Shown piece by piece: positions 44,726 to 57,616 of a DNA stretch of 59,721 nucleotides. Source of the stretch: Tulasnella sp. 424. Taxonomy: Eukaryota; Basidiomycota; Agaricomycetes; Cantharellales; Tulasnellaceae. Under the pieces are notes generated by a model. It was not told the origin of the DNA, ran no database searches, and was given only the letters and a program-made list of their open reading frames with translations. The translations under genes were made by a program, and so were the position numbers. The number at the start of each line of letters is the position of its first letter. Within the stretch, counting starts at the first letter, position 1. Location: contig WSUB01000215.1 in the NCBI GenBank assembly GCA_019633425.1, forward strand, positions 1-59,721. The letters are read 5' to 3'.

Positions 44726-45596
44726 CGTGATATGAGTTTGGACTTTATAGCCTCTGGACTCGGACTCGTTCATGGACTTTTTTTCCCCCCGAATAAGGAC
44801 CCGTTGTATTGTAGATGTGTACTTTAATAGCTCGTAGTCGATTTTTTGCCTTGGGATTTATAGAACTGGGACATTGGAAGCTCGTTAGAGTCCCCAGATC
44901 CCATTCATGAGACTTTGAGGTAAAGTGACGACGTAAGTAGATGTTCAGAACTTCTAAAGGTCACAGTTGGCCCTGAGACGCGGCGTTTGAGTAATGCATC
45001 CCCTTTCTGGGAGCTTTTACGAAGTTCGTCTCGAAGCCCGTACGCGACGATTTAGGCGGCTGTGCTAGTTCTCGGCGAAGTTGCATCTTAATCAGAGTAG
45101 TATTAAGGTGGGAAGAGTCGGTTAACGGAGGTCATATTCCGAGGCTGGTACCAAAAAACCGAAAGACGCGCCACGAATAGCCATTGACAATTAGCCGAAA
45201 TGACGCTTGGGGTTGACTCATGATCAAACTCGTAGTCTCTGGTCCTCAGACTGCCGGTTCCCCCTCTCAGGCTCCAGTCTGAGACACAAGAAACCACTCC
45301 GACAAGACTTTGCGAAGTTATGACGCTCCAAAATGGCTGATGGGAACACGGCTGATCATCGGTGTTCGATTTAGGAGTTACGGGGTCCCGTTCTACTCTG
45401 TGTTTCGCGCGTGCCTCCCCTTCTAGACAAATGACCTGACTCTGTATCCCCCGTTATACACACAATGTCAAAAAGTACTTGGGGAGACAGTACCGGTCAC
45501 ACAAGACTTCCGAACACGTTAGCGTCCCGTATCGATGCAGCCGAATACATAGAACTCGATCCCGACGCTGAATTTACGGACTCCGCCCAGCGTTCT
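44726..45596. other. downstream region of protease 1
   Basis: 44726-45190 resembles the sequence after protease 3 (56483-56960). 45190-45596 is unique in the window. A frame at 45465-45647 has no recognisable features and runs into the duplicated block, so I do not call it a gene. Confidence 0.5.
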
Positions 45597-47667
45597 CTAG
45601 TGTTCAGTTTACAGGTCACAAACACCACTTTGCCGAAAAGACGCTAATGCCGACGCAGCAAATTCTTGGCTTCACAAGTCATCGGCTCGATACCTAAAGT
45701 ATTTCGCCCCTTCTAGCTCAGGCCTTGCCGCTTGACTGAGATTACTTGTGGTTTGAAATAATATGTATCTATATTTCCCATCAGAGCGTGCACCATTTCT
45801 AAGAAATCGTGAGGAAGCCCGTGTCCTTGGAGACACCGAGGCTCTTTAGAACATTCGACCGAGCTTTAAGTAATAGCTGGCTGGCGAGCCGCGCGTGATC
45901 TCCCTCGGTTCGTGGCGAATTCTAGCACTGCCTTGACATCGCCTTGCAGGTTACCCTCATGGCAAGGAACGAAGAGAGTATTCTATGATCATGAATAATG
46001 ACGTCAACGATATTTTACCCGAGCCATGCGACGTCTACAACTCGTCCTGAGCTATCAGAGGAGCGGTTTATGGTAGTCGTCGAAGACCTCCAGGCAGCAT
46101 GTACCATTATTGGAGATGCAGTGATTACCAAGGATAGCTTGAGTGAGTTTGAATGCCTTTCAAGGGATCGCGCATCCGAAGCGTTGGAACGGGGGCCGCT
46201 GTGAGGAAGTGGATAACCGGGCTCGGTAGTGTGGCGTACCGTTTCGCCCACGGCTTCCCTAAGCCCTCCTGGAATTAGCAACGCATCCCTCAGACAGCGA
46301 CGTCTTGTGCAAATACTTCCTACCTTAGAAGAGCACTACCTCCTAAACCAACTAGCGGGTGAGGTGGTTCAGACCCAAGTACCAGATCCACCTTATTCAT
46401 GGAATGTTTGGGTCATTTCGTTGATCTGTGGATCTGTTAAAGGTGAAGAAACGTGTTAGTCCCTCTTAAATCCCATGGAGACTGTAGGGCGGACTTATTA
46501 CTGCATCAGACATTGATTCCGATGAATGCAAGGCCGAATCATGAACCTTCGCCGCGTGATGGAAGGTTCGATGAATGTTTCCGCAAGGTAAATTAGCTCC
46601 CACCAAATCTCGGTCACAGTCACAGCGTCTAAATTAGATATGAGAATACGAAATGATTGAATAACGAAGGTAAAGACCGGTCGCCGCGGAGTAATGAATA
46701 TTCTAGGACCTTGGGGGCACAATACTCGCAGAAACGATGCTATAAAGCACTAACACCCCGACTCCCGAGGATAAAAGAAATGGGCAATATATGGCGAACC
46801 TGGGCCCCAGAAGGTGGGAAACATCCGTTAAGGTTCGTTTGTAACTGCCATCCGACACATGCACACTGGTAGCACGCGCCTGATCCCGAACTGGTCCTGG
46901 GCGATTTCCTTGGTAAGTGCCCAGAGTATGCACATCGAATGCAGTCAGTTATAATGGTATCCTGTGTACTTGAACATTTGAAATGAAACTTCCTTTGAGC
47001 ATCTAGTACTCGCTGAAAGCCAGGTTGCATCCCACCCACCACGCGAAGCCACCAAGCGATTCAACGGCAATGTAGACCTTCCAAGTCCCAAGGTTGAAAG
47101 TAGAACACTCCCCTATAGAATTAATTTGCGCCGCTGCTCGGTCTCGGGTGCATAGCGGAACCCGCGTTGGGCAGTACTTGATTCGCATTCGCATCCTTTG
47201 AGCAAGTGCCCGACATTTCCCATGGACCTAACACAGGTCGCTGTTGAGTATACCGCTCGCTGCATTTCACAAGCTGGTTTACATAGCGTGGCCCACAGCA
47301 GCTACACACCACCGACGACAAAGATAAAAACGTGATTCGTTTTCGTTTCGTTGTCGTTGGCGACCTAGGTCGGAGGTAGGGTGCCTGATCATGAAAGGTT
47401 GAGGTTGCGTTGATGCCAAGGCAAGCGGGTCATTCTCCTGGGAGGATACACTCCGATTTGGGCCTGTGAACAGAGTAAGCCACTTCTGAGCTACCGCGCC
47501 TTTTATGAACGGCGTCAACGCATAGTGCGGTGTGCACTGGCACAGCTGCACCGCCCTCGGGGCCGCCCAGACTCGCTTGTGCGGCACTCGTATATAGACC
47601 GCCCAGCAAACCCGTCCCCTCTCTCCTCATTCACTCTCCTTCCTCAATCTTCTTTCGTGCCTACACT
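45597..47667. repeat. duplicated upstream region of protease 2
   Basis: Second copy of 40206-42307 with many substitutions and small indels. It contains the GACAAAGATAAAAACGTG block at about 47317 and a TATATA box at 47591-47596, 77 bp before the start codon. No gene recognised. Confidence 0.7.
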
Positions 47668-49965
47668 ATGTGGTTCAGAGCAACGTCGTCGATCCTCCTC
47701 GCATCCGCGCTGGTCTCGGCCTCTCCGATATCAGCACCATCAACAAGCACCCACAACAAGCCTCAAACCGCCAAACGACTCGGCGCGTCCGTTGTGCACT
47801 TCCACCGCGACTCTGGCAGGACCATCACTCATCATGACAAGAGGAATTCCACCAGCAACAGTAACGCCCACCGCGTTCAGGTGGAGAGGAACCGAGTAAG
47901 GACCAGGTACGGAAAGCAGAGTCAACGATATCAAAAAGTGGGTAAGGTCGCCGGCGAAACGATCTGGAGCAGAGCGGTGGACAAGGAACCCTCCGCAAAG
48001 CCGTTTGACGTCAAGGAGTGGAAAAGAGATGGGTTGAAAGGAACGGATCCGGTGTCGGATAACTGGGACGGGAATGATGAGTGTGAGTAGTCGTAACCGA
48101 GTCTGCCAGAAAAACATTAAGCGCCTAACCGTTCGAACTTATTCGAGGACACAGCGTACTCTGGCCCTATCTCAAGTCAGTTCAACTCACCACTGCGTAT
48201 ACCAACGGTGTTGGATCATTGCTGACCAAATCCTTGTTCCCCACTCACCCCTAACTAGTCGGCACGCCTCCTCAAGAAACGACGGTCCAATTCGATACCG
48301 GTTCAGCTGATCTTGTTGTACCAGTGTGAGTAAATATTCGCGGTGGTGCACCCGGACCTTCATAGGCGCTAACTTACAAGTTCTGGAACTTCTTCCCTTC
48401 CCAAACCCCGAATGAACAAAACCGACAGTACGGCTTGTGCCGGTTGCATAGGACCTTTATTCGACCCATCCAAGTCCAGCACGTTTGTTGGTAGCGACGT
48501 CCCGTTCGTGTCATCTCCCTCCCTTTCCAACTCAACTAGTCCACACTGACCCTCTCCCGGCCATGATGTAACAGGTTTTCAATCGAGTACGAGGACGCGA
48601 GTGGAGCGTCGGGGCTCATGGCCACCGATACAGTCTCGATAGCCGGACTGTCGGTACCTCAACAGGCGTTTGCTGGCGTCTCCTCTGAGACGGAGGGGTT
48701 CTCTGATGTGAGTTCTGGCTCTGCTCGACACATTTCGATGTCTTATACAAGCCCGCCCACGCCATAGCCTTATGCTGGCATCCTCGGTCTTGGATTCGTT
48801 GCTGGGTGCGTGTTTTTCCTTCCTTCCTGCCACCTCGGGGGAACGCTTTCTTACACCCCAAATCATATTTGAACAGCACTTCATCTGGTGCAACCCCATT
48901 CTTCACCAACCTCGTCAAATCCGGTAGCTTGGAATCAAACGTTTTCTCATTTTACATGACCCGCGGCGGTGTTGAAGGTTCTGAACTGTGCTTGGGTTGC
49001 GTCAACTCGGAAAAGTACACCGGGAGTGAGTGCAATTACTCAAATAAATCCGACCTCCTAAAGGCCAGATGGGTTGATTATTGCGCGCTCGCATCATGGG
49101 GGTTTTTCGGAATAGAAATCAAGTACTATCCACTCGCGACTTTTACTGATGATGGTCAGCCGCTAGAATGGGATATTAAGGTGAGATGCTCCCGTCATTT
49201 TCCCCTCTTTATGGTCCTTTTCTCATCCACGACCTCGATGCTTTGGGCATTTTCATGCGAAACAGAGCACCGGCCTCTCTTATGAAGGTTCCTCATCAAA
49301 GAGGTCAAACCACAAAAAATGGAGGTCCAAAGGGTTCCGTGCTACCATCGACTCGGGGACGACGTTCATCTACGTGTCCAAGGAGATTGCAAAGGCGTTT
49401 TACGAACAGGTGAGCAACACTCCTGCGACACGCCGAGAGTCGAGACTTATCTCGCCTCTTCGAACTCCCCTCCCGCACCGACAAAAGATTCCCGATACCC
49501 ATCCGGCATCGGAAGATTGGGGCGAGGGAGCCTATGCGTTCCCGTGCGACAGCGTCGATAAGCTGGGGAAGATCAGTTTCGGGTTTGGAGGGAAGCGGTA
49601 CGAGATTGACGCGAGGGACTTTGACGCTGGTCCCGAGACCGAGTGAGTTCTGTTGCTCCCCTGGCTTGTTTTTGGTTTGTGTAAGTTGGCTCATCCACTA
49701 TTTCCCCTTCCTCCTATGTGCGTTGCGATGTAGTGGCTCTTCGGAGTGTGTTGGTGGTATTTTCGGTGAGTGGCGGTTGGCCTGAGACCACTCCGTTTGG
49801 GATTTCCCTTTCTTTTCAACTTCAAATTACTAATAGCAAATCACATCATTTACAGGAGATGACCTCTGGGAAGGCATTGCAATTGTGGGCGACACATTCA
49901 TGAAGAATTGGTATTCGGTGTTTGACTATGGCAACCTGGCGATTGGTTTCGCGAAAGCTGTATAA
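47668..49965 (+). CDS. secreted aspartic protease (A1 family), paralogue 2 (467 aa, 12 exons)
   Basis: Exons 47668-48082, 48155-48175, 48259-48325, 48429-48503, 48575-48707, 48768-48805, 48877-49025, 49116-49180, 49266-49409, 49488-49642, 49734-49765 and 49856-49965 (1404 nt, exact). Exon 2 is only 21 nt and encodes the YSGPIS strand of the pepsin fold. A signal peptide (MWFRATSSILLASALVSAS) is followed by a basic propeptide of about 110 residues. The catalytic motifs are FDTGSADLVV and IDSGTTFI; YEDASGASG is the flap and YSVFDYGNLAIGFAKA the C-terminal block. It should be secreted and self-activating. A Lys/Arg/Ser insert (SSKRSNHKKWRSK) precedes the second Asp. Confidence 0.93.
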
Positions 49966-50785
49966 CGTGATATGGATTTGGACTATGTAGCCTCTGGACT
50001 CGGGCTCGTTCATGGACCTTTTTTTCCAGCATGAGGACCTGTTGTATGGCAAAGGTGTACTTTATGGTAGCTTTATAGTCTGTTCTTCGTCTTGGGACTT
50101 TGGAACTAGGGCATCGGAAGCTTGTTAGAGTTCCCAGATCCATTCAGAGATTTTGAGGGAAAGCGAGGGCGTACGTAGACGCCGACACCTTCAGGACTTT
50201 TAAAGGTTACCGTTGGCCCTGAGGCGTGACGCTTGAGTAATACATGAGATGGATCCCCTTTCTAGATGGGAGCTTTTACGAAGTAAGCGGACACATGCAT
50301 ACGGGAATTCTGGATCGAGTTCGGGCATGGAGTGGAACGGAATGAGCACCAAACGACTCCGTGATGGTAGTGCTTTCCGGCAAGTAGGTGGATGGGACTC
50401 TGGTGGCGGCGTTGCAAAGCCCTCATGCCGAGGAAGGCTGCCGACCTACTTGAAGGGTCAGTGTCGGTGTCGGAGAACTTCAGAAAGTCATTGTGATAGT
50501 AATGAATGCAGAGGGGGGTACTCGCGGTTCCTTATGACGAAGAGGTGCTAGTGCTATCGGCAACGGGAAGGAGATTCTCGAGGACGTGACGATATCGCCG
50601 CTCTCCGAGCGGCTAACCCCTTTTTTGGCGATTTCGACCACATTCTTCCCTCTCCCACTTCTCTCTCGCTTACCCCCCGCCGCAAACACATAAAGTAAGG
50701 CATTTACTCGCTCTCATCGCATGAACCACCCAGCTCACAAGGCCCCTTCCTCCCCTACACATCTCCATCGACGCCATCTGACCAG
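49966..50785. other. region between protease 2 and the truncated histidine kinase
   Basis: 49966-50280 is protease 3' flank, shared with paralogues 1 and 3. From there the sequence changes to the histidine-kinase upstream region, with the CT-rich leader at about 50640-50680 matching that at about 57475-57535. The ATG used by the other kinase copy (MGQSTS) is deleted here. Confidence 0.55.
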
Positions 50786-53180
50786 ATGGCTGCATCTGCA
50801 CCTTCCAGCCCATTCCTCGACCACCTCCTCACCCTACTCGCTTCGTACGCCTCGGGCATTCCTCTACCCCCAGCTTATTCTCACACATCGAGCAAAGAGG
50901 CCGCAGTCGAACAGGCGATCGCAGAATTAGCTAAACGACTGAAGCGACCGCTCGATGTTGCCGCTCGATCAGCAACGTCAAATGGCGGCTCCTCCATGGA
51001 CTGGAACCCTCCCGAGACACAAACACCCGATTCAGCTCCAGGCGCTAGCAGCGGTGATGGCTCTCATGCATCACAGGGCGTGAAGAACCCTTCGTCCTAC
51101 TCCTGCCCCACATGTGGGCGAGCACCCTACGCCGATTCACTCGCAACCACCACCTCAGACCACCACGCGGGCGGTCCTGCTGCCATATCAGCTACCGACG
51201 AGCTCCAGCTGCTCAAGGCTCAGGTCCAGGATGTGGCTCGTGTTTGCAAGGTAAGCATTGATCAACTTTTTCCATGCTACCCTTTCCCCTACATCATGCT
51301 TTTTCTGCTATCGAAAACACCTGCCTTCCGTTGAGACGGTTTGCTTCTGCATATCGCCATCGTGCTTTCTAATGCATGGGGAGGTCATCGGTCCCAAGGC
51401 CTGGACAACGGCTCCCTAACGGGCGGAACGCAACCACCATCCCATCTCACTTTCCTCATTTAACCTTGTCCTCCGGGGAAAAAAAAAAAAAGAAAATCGT
51501 AAGACAAGAATGCTGACCCTTGTGTCTTTTACACACCCCAGGCCGTAGCAAACGGTGACCTCACCCAGAAGATCACCGTCCCCGTCCAAGATTCAGTCAT
51601 GGTCCAGCTCAAGGAAGTCATCAACACGATGGTCGAACGCCTAGCCGAATTCGCGAGCGAGGTCACCCGCGTGTCTGACGAAGTCGGTACTCAAGGCATA
51701 CTCGGCGGTCAAGTCTCTCAAGACGCTCTCGGTGGGACGCGGCAGGATCTTTGCAGAACGGTCAACAGGCTCGCTACGAACCTAACGATGCAGGTCCGCG
51801 CCGTCGCCGAGGTCACCAAAGCCGTCGCCCTCGGAGATCTCAGCAGGATGATCGAAATAGACGCACAGGGAGAGATCTTGGAGCTCAAGACGATCGTCAA
51901 CAGCATGGTGATTCAACTACGGAAATTCGCGGTGGACGTGTCGCGCGCGTCCGACCTCGAAGCGTGGACGTTTGGCACCCTCGGTGGACAGACGGACGTT
52001 CCGGACCTGGAAGGAGAGTGGAGGCAGTTGAGCAACAACGTGAACAAGATATCCTTGAATTCGACGCTTCAGGTCCGAAGTATCGCTGCTGTCATCGCCG
52101 CTGTAGCCAAAGGAGACCTTACCAAACGCATCGAGATCGAATTTAAGGGAGAGATGGGCGATCTCAAGGAATTAATCAACGAGGTGGTGGAGCAGCTCAA
52201 CACGTTCACATCTGAAGTCAATCGAGTCGCTCTTGAAGTCGGTACGATGGGTGTGCTGGGCGGTCAAGCGCAGGTCAGGGGAGCGCAGGGAACGTGGGCT
52301 GATCTTACCAACAACGTCAACGTGAGTTGCCCCGCCCTACATATACAGTTTCCCGTCAACTTTAGCCTCAATCGTTCCTCAACTTTTCCCTTTAGAAAAT
52401 GGCCGACAGCCTCGCCACGCAAGTCCGCTCCATCGCCAACGTCACGAAAGCCGTCGCGAGTGGCGACCTGCAGCAGACCGTCCAAGTCGACGCGCAAGGC
52501 GAGATGCTGGACCTGAAGAACACGGTCAACTCGATGGTCCGACAGCTGTACACCCTGGCTAACGAAATCACGCGAGTGAGCTTGGAAGTAGGCATGGAAG
52601 GCAAGTTGGGTGGGCAAGTTGTGGTCGAGGGCGTGGAAGGAATGTGGGAGGTTTTGACGAACAGTGTCAACATGATGGTGGGTCCCGGCACGCCGAACGG
52701 TTACGGTGTTAGCCGAATTTCTCATTTTACCTCTTTCTCGACCGCTCTGCACGTGCCCCCGCGGCCGCTTGACTCGTAGGCGATGAATCTCACTACCCAA
52801 GTCCGCTCGATTGATGAAGTCACCAAGGCCGTCGCTCACGGAGATCTTACCAAGAGGATGGAATTCCCCGCAATGGGAGAGCTTTTGGAGTTGAAGCATA
52901 CCGTGAACGGTATGGTGGAGAGTTTGTCGACTTCTGCTGCTGGAGTTAGTCACTCGGTGCGTGGACGGCTTTTGGAGGGGGGAATGTCTGTCGACGCTGA
53001 GACATTGGGGGCTGACTCGGGCTTTTAGTAATGCTGAAACAGTGTTGTGTGGAGTCGAAACGGAAAGAAAGCTTGAGTTGAGGATGTGTCTTGGTACCTG
53101 GTGTTAGTGGAACGTGGAAGGACTTGACGGATAACGTGAACAACATGACGTTGAACGTCTGTTCCTCCGGTCGCTGTGAA
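50786..53180 (+). pseudogene. group III hybrid histidine kinase (Nik1/Os-1 type), truncated copy
   Basis: Exons 50786-51250, 51542-52321, 52396-52677 and from 52780 follow the other copy (57617 onward). It encodes the N-terminal region with a CPTCGRAP motif, then HAMP repeats marked by VANGDL, VALGDL, VAKGDL, VASGDL and VAHGDL. After about 52950 the frame degenerates. A last recognisable scrap (GTWKDLTDNVNNMTLNV) is seen at about 53105-53165, then homology stops. The kinase, ATP-binding and receiver domains are absent. It is sandwiched between proteases 2 and 3, so it is a by-product of the duplication. Confidence 0.85.
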
Positions 53181-54175
53181 TGAAGGCCCATTTAACACTT
53201 TTTTTCAATGTGTTTTCACTTTCTTCGTAATTAAATCAAACATGTTTTCAATTCATTCCTACAGCTATTTACATCAAATCTACGCTGCATGGACATGTCT
53301 AGAGTAGGGATTGGGATGGGGGGGGGGGGAATCGGGATTCGTTTATACATGCCGTCCGGCACAGTGGTAGCACGCGGGCGATCGTAAACCTGTCCCCGGT
53401 GATTTCCTTGATAAGTGCACAAAGTGTGCGCGCGTCGAGTGCAATCAGTAGTAAGGACATCTTATAGACTTGAAAATTTGAAATGGAACTTCCTTTGAAC
53501 GTCTAGTACTTGCCGAAAGCCAGGTTGCATCCACCCGCCACTCGAAGCCGCCACACGGTTCAACGGCAATGCAGACCTTCCGAGTCCCAAAGTTGAAAGT
53601 AGAAACCCTTCCCTATAGAATTAATTTCCGCCGCTGTTCGGTCTCGGGTGCATAGCAGGACCCGCATTTGCCGGTACTTTGATTCACAGTCCTCTGAACA
53701 AGCGCTCGGCGTTTCCCATGTGGACCTAACACAGGTCGCGGTCGACGTTAAGCCGCTCGCTGCATTTCACAGCTGGTTTACATAGCGTAGCCCGCCACAA
53801 CTACACGCCGACGACAAAGATGAAAAAACGTGATTCGTTTTCGTTTTGTTGTCGTTGGCGACCTAGGTCGGAGGTGGGGTGCTTGATCATCGAAGGTTGG
53901 GACTGTGTCGATGCCAAGGCAAGCTGGTCATTCTCTTGACAAGATACAGTCCAATTTAGGCCTGTGGACGGAGCAAGCCACTACTGAGCGACCTTGGGTT
54001 TAATGAACGGCATCGGGGCATAGTGCGGTGTGCATTGGCATTGGGCACCGCCGCCCTCAAGTTTAAACGCCGGGGCTGCCTGGCGCGGCATTCCCTGTAT
54101 ATAGACTGCCCAGCTCACCTATTCCTCTCTCCTCATTCACTCCTCCTTCTTCATTCTCCTTTCGTGGTTTACACT
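53181..54175. repeat. duplicated upstream region of protease 3 (partial)
   Basis: 53181-53340 is unique, with a run of 9-10 G near 53320. From about 53340 it matches the right-hand part of the other protease upstream regions. The TATATA box is at 54098-54103. In the conserved block the GATAA of copies 1 and 2 is GATGA. Confidence 0.65.
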
Positions 54176-56482
54176 ATGTGGTTCAAAGCAACGTCATCGA
54201 TCCTCCTCGCATCCATGCTCGTCTCGGCCTCTCCGATATCAGCCCCCTCAACAAGCACCAACAACCAGCCTCAAATTGCCAAACGACTCGGCGCGTCCGT
54301 CGTGCACTTCCACCACCGCGATTCTGGGACCACCGCGGCCGCCGCTCATCATGACAAGAGGAATTCAACCAGCAGTAACGCCCACCGCGTTCAGGCGGAG
54401 AGAAACCGAGTCAGAATCAGGTACGGAAAGCAGAGCCAACGATATCAGAAAGTGGGCAAGGTCGCTGGCGAAACGATCTGGAGCAGAGAGGTGGACAAGA
54501 AACCCTCCGCAAAGCCGTTTGACGTCAAGGAGTGGAAACGAGATGGGTTGAAAGGAACGGATCCGGTGGTGGACTACTGGAACAAGGCTTTTGATGTGTG
54601 TGAGTAATGGTACCCGAGCCTGCCGGGGGGAAAAACATTAAGCGCCTAATAATCTTTCAAACTTATTCGCGGATTCGGTGGACACAGCATACTCTGGGCC
54701 TATCTCAGGTCAGTTCCAGCTCATCACTGCAGTGTTGGATCATTGCTGACCAAAATCCTTGGTTCCCCAACCCACCTCTAACTAGTCGGCACGCCTCCTC
54801 AAGATTTTATCGTCCAATTCGATACCGGTTCCTCTGATCTCGTTGTACCTGTGTGAGTTTATGCTCGCGGTGGTGTAACCGGACCTTTAATAGGTGCTAA
54901 CTTATAAGTTCCGGAACTCCCTCCCCTCCTCTCAACCCAAATGAACGAAAAAAAAAACAGTACGGCTTGTGCCGGTTGTAAACCACCTTTACTCGACTCA
55001 TCCAAGTCTAGCACGTTTGTTGGTACCGACATCCCGTTCGTGTTATCTCCCTTCCTTTCCAACTCAACTAGCCCACACTGACTCTCCCCCGGCCATGATG
55101 CAAACAGGTTCTCAATCGTGTACGCGGACAAAAGTGGAGCGTCGGGGCTCCTGGCAGTCGATACAGTCTCGATAGCCGGACTGTCGGTACCTCAGCAGGT
55201 GTTTGGCGCTGTCTCCTCAGAGACCGAGGATTTCCCTCTTGTGAGTTCTCGCTCTGTTCCTACAAATTTCGATGTCTTATACAAAACTCTTCTATTTTAC
55301 AGCCTTATGATGGTCTTCTCGGTCTTGGATTCGCTGCTAGGTATGTGTTTTTTTCCTTCCTTCGTGCCATCACCTCGGAGAACACTTGAATTTTCTTACA
55401 CATATTTTGGACAGTTCTTCATCTGGTGCAACTCCATTCTTCGCGAACCTTGTCGAGTCCGGTAGCCTGGAATCCAACGTTTTCTCGTTCTACATGACTA
55501 GAGGCGGTATTGAAGGATCCGAACTGTGCTTGGGTTGCGTCAATTCCGAAAAGTACACTGGGAGTGAGTGCAATCACTTGAATAAAGATCCAACCTCCTA
55601 AAGGTCAGATGGGGCTGACCACATTGCTCGCTTACTTTCTTCGAATAGAAATCAAATACTATCCACTCGCGACTTTTACTGAAGATGGTCAGCCGTTTAT
55701 ATGGGATATTAAGGTGAGATTCTCCTGTCATTTTCCACTCTTCGTTTTCCCTTTTCTGATCCACGACCTTGATGCTTTGGGCATTTTCATGCGAAACAGA
55801 GCACCGGTCTCTCTTACGAAGGGGGTTCCTCATCAAAGGGGTCAAACCACAAAAAATGGAAGTCTAAAGGGTTCCGTACTGTCATCGACTCGGGGACGTC
55901 GTTAATCAACGTGTCCAAGGAGGTTGCAAAGGCGTTTTACGAACAGGTGAGCAACACCTCTGAGAGTCGAAGACTTATCTCACCTCCTCCTTCCGCACCG
56001 ACAAAAAAAAAGATTCCCGATAGCCGTGCGGCTTCGGAAAATTGGGGCGAGGGAGCCTACGCATTCCCGTGCGATAGCGTCGATAAGCTTGGGAAAATCA
56101 GTTTTGGGTTTGGAGGGAAGAAGTACGAGATTGACGCGAGGGACTTTAACGCTGGTCCCGAGACCGAGTGAGTTTCTGTTGGCTCCCCTGGCTTGTTTTT
56201 GGTTTGTGTAAGTTGGCTCATCCAATTCTCTCCATCTTCCTATGTGCGTTGCGATATAGTGGCTCTTCGGAGTGTATTGGTGCTATTTTCGGTGAGTGGC
56301 GGTTGGGCTGAGACCACTCCGCCCTTTTCTTTTCAACTTCAAATTACTAATAGCGAATCACATCATTTACAGGAGAAGACCTCTGGGAAGACATTGCGGT
56401 TCTAGGCGACGCATTCATGAAGAGTTGGTATTCGGTGTTTGACTATGGTAACCTAGCGATTGGTTTCGCGAAAGCTGTATAA
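54176..56482 (+). CDS. secreted aspartic protease (A1 family), paralogue 3
   Basis: The same 12-exon plan, including the 21-nt second exon, with all splice sites present. Signal peptide MWFKATSSILLASMLVSAS. Active-site motifs are FDTGSSDLVV and IDSGTSLI, and the C-terminus is YSVFDYGNLAIGFAKA. It is the most divergent of the three: the flap reads YADKSGASG, CAGCKPPLLD replaces CAGCIGPLFD, and PYDGLLGLG matches the usual pepsin pattern better than PYAGILGLG of the other two. This may mean different substrate preference (inference). Confidence 0.9.
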
Positions 56483-57616
56483 CGTGATATGGACTTGGAC
56501 TATGTAGCCTCTGGACTCGGACTCGTTTCGTTCATGGACCTTTTTTTAGAGCATGAGGACCTGTTGTATTGTACTTTACGATAGCTCGTAGTCGATTTGT
56601 CGCCTTGGAATTTACAGAACCAGGGCATTGGAAGCTCATTAGAGTCACCAGATCCCATTCATGAGATTTTGATGTAAACGACGGCGTACGTATATGTTCA
56701 GGACTTCGAAAGCTCGCCGTTGGCCCTGAGACAGGACGTTTGGGTAATCCATGAGACGGATCCCCTTTCTGGGAACTCTTAACGAAGTTCTTCTCGAAGC
56801 CCGCACGCGAGGATTTAGGCGGGCTGTGCTAATTCTCGGCGAAGAATTAGAGTAATATTAAGGTTGGGAAGGGTCGGTTAACGGATATCATAATTCCGGG
56901 GCTGGTGCTAAAAACCGAGAGACGAGCCGCCGGCGCCACTGGCCACAGACTAATAGCCGAAATGACTCCTGGTTAACCTTGCGTCGGTGGTTACGACGGG
57001 GGTGGGAAACGGGGGTTGTGGAGCGGTTTGCTTGTTTGGGGATGCGCACCAGCTGACAAGTTGGCCGTCGACGCGCCAGGATATAGGGTGAAGGGCAAGG
57101 CATGGTGACGATGAATATCATCTCGTGTTGGACGTGCTGCTGGTCGACTCGTCATCGGCCGTCACTCGATCGTTTTCCCAATTACTTCCCCCTTGCAATG
57201 CACCATGTACTAAAAGCCGAGAATGGTAAACGGTCCAGGGACATGGTCAGTGGAGTGCACTGATCGCCGGATGTGCAGGGGCGTGGTGTGTGCCGAAGAA
57301 AGCCGGTGGGTGGTGCAAAGCGGTGAAGATGTGAAATGAGACTGGCCTCCACTCCTTCGCTGGTTGCTGTGGGCCAGGTGGGCGTGCAGGACTTGGGGGG
57401 GGGCTGGGTTTGAAGTTATCAGGTGACCTTTGAATCTTGACTGCCCCCAAATCCCACCCTTTGCTCTCTTCTGCCGTCCCATCCCCTCGTGTCTTCTTCT
57501 CCCCTTCCCCCCTTCTCTCTCTCGCTTATCCTCCACCTCCAACCCACAAGGTAAGGCCTTTTAGTCGCTCTCACCGGCATGAACCACCCAGCTCACAAAG
57601 TCCCCTCCCTCCCTGC
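56483..57616. other. region between protease 3 and histidine kinase, including the kinase promoter
   Basis: 56483-56960 is protease 3' flank, shared with paralogue 1. 56960-57616 is the kinase upstream region, ending in a long CT-rich leader (about 57475-57540) and an apparent leader-intron donor (AAGGTAAGG at 57548). No other gene seen. Confidence 0.55.

Noticed and set aside
53353..53400. tRNA-like box (GGCACAGTGGTAGCACGCG) in the protease upstream regions, also near 41490 and 46855
   Set aside because: It resembles a tRNA D-arm/A-box, but no cloverleaf, matching T-arm or acceptor stem can be drawn. It may be a relic of a tRNA-derived SINE, but the evidence is too thin.
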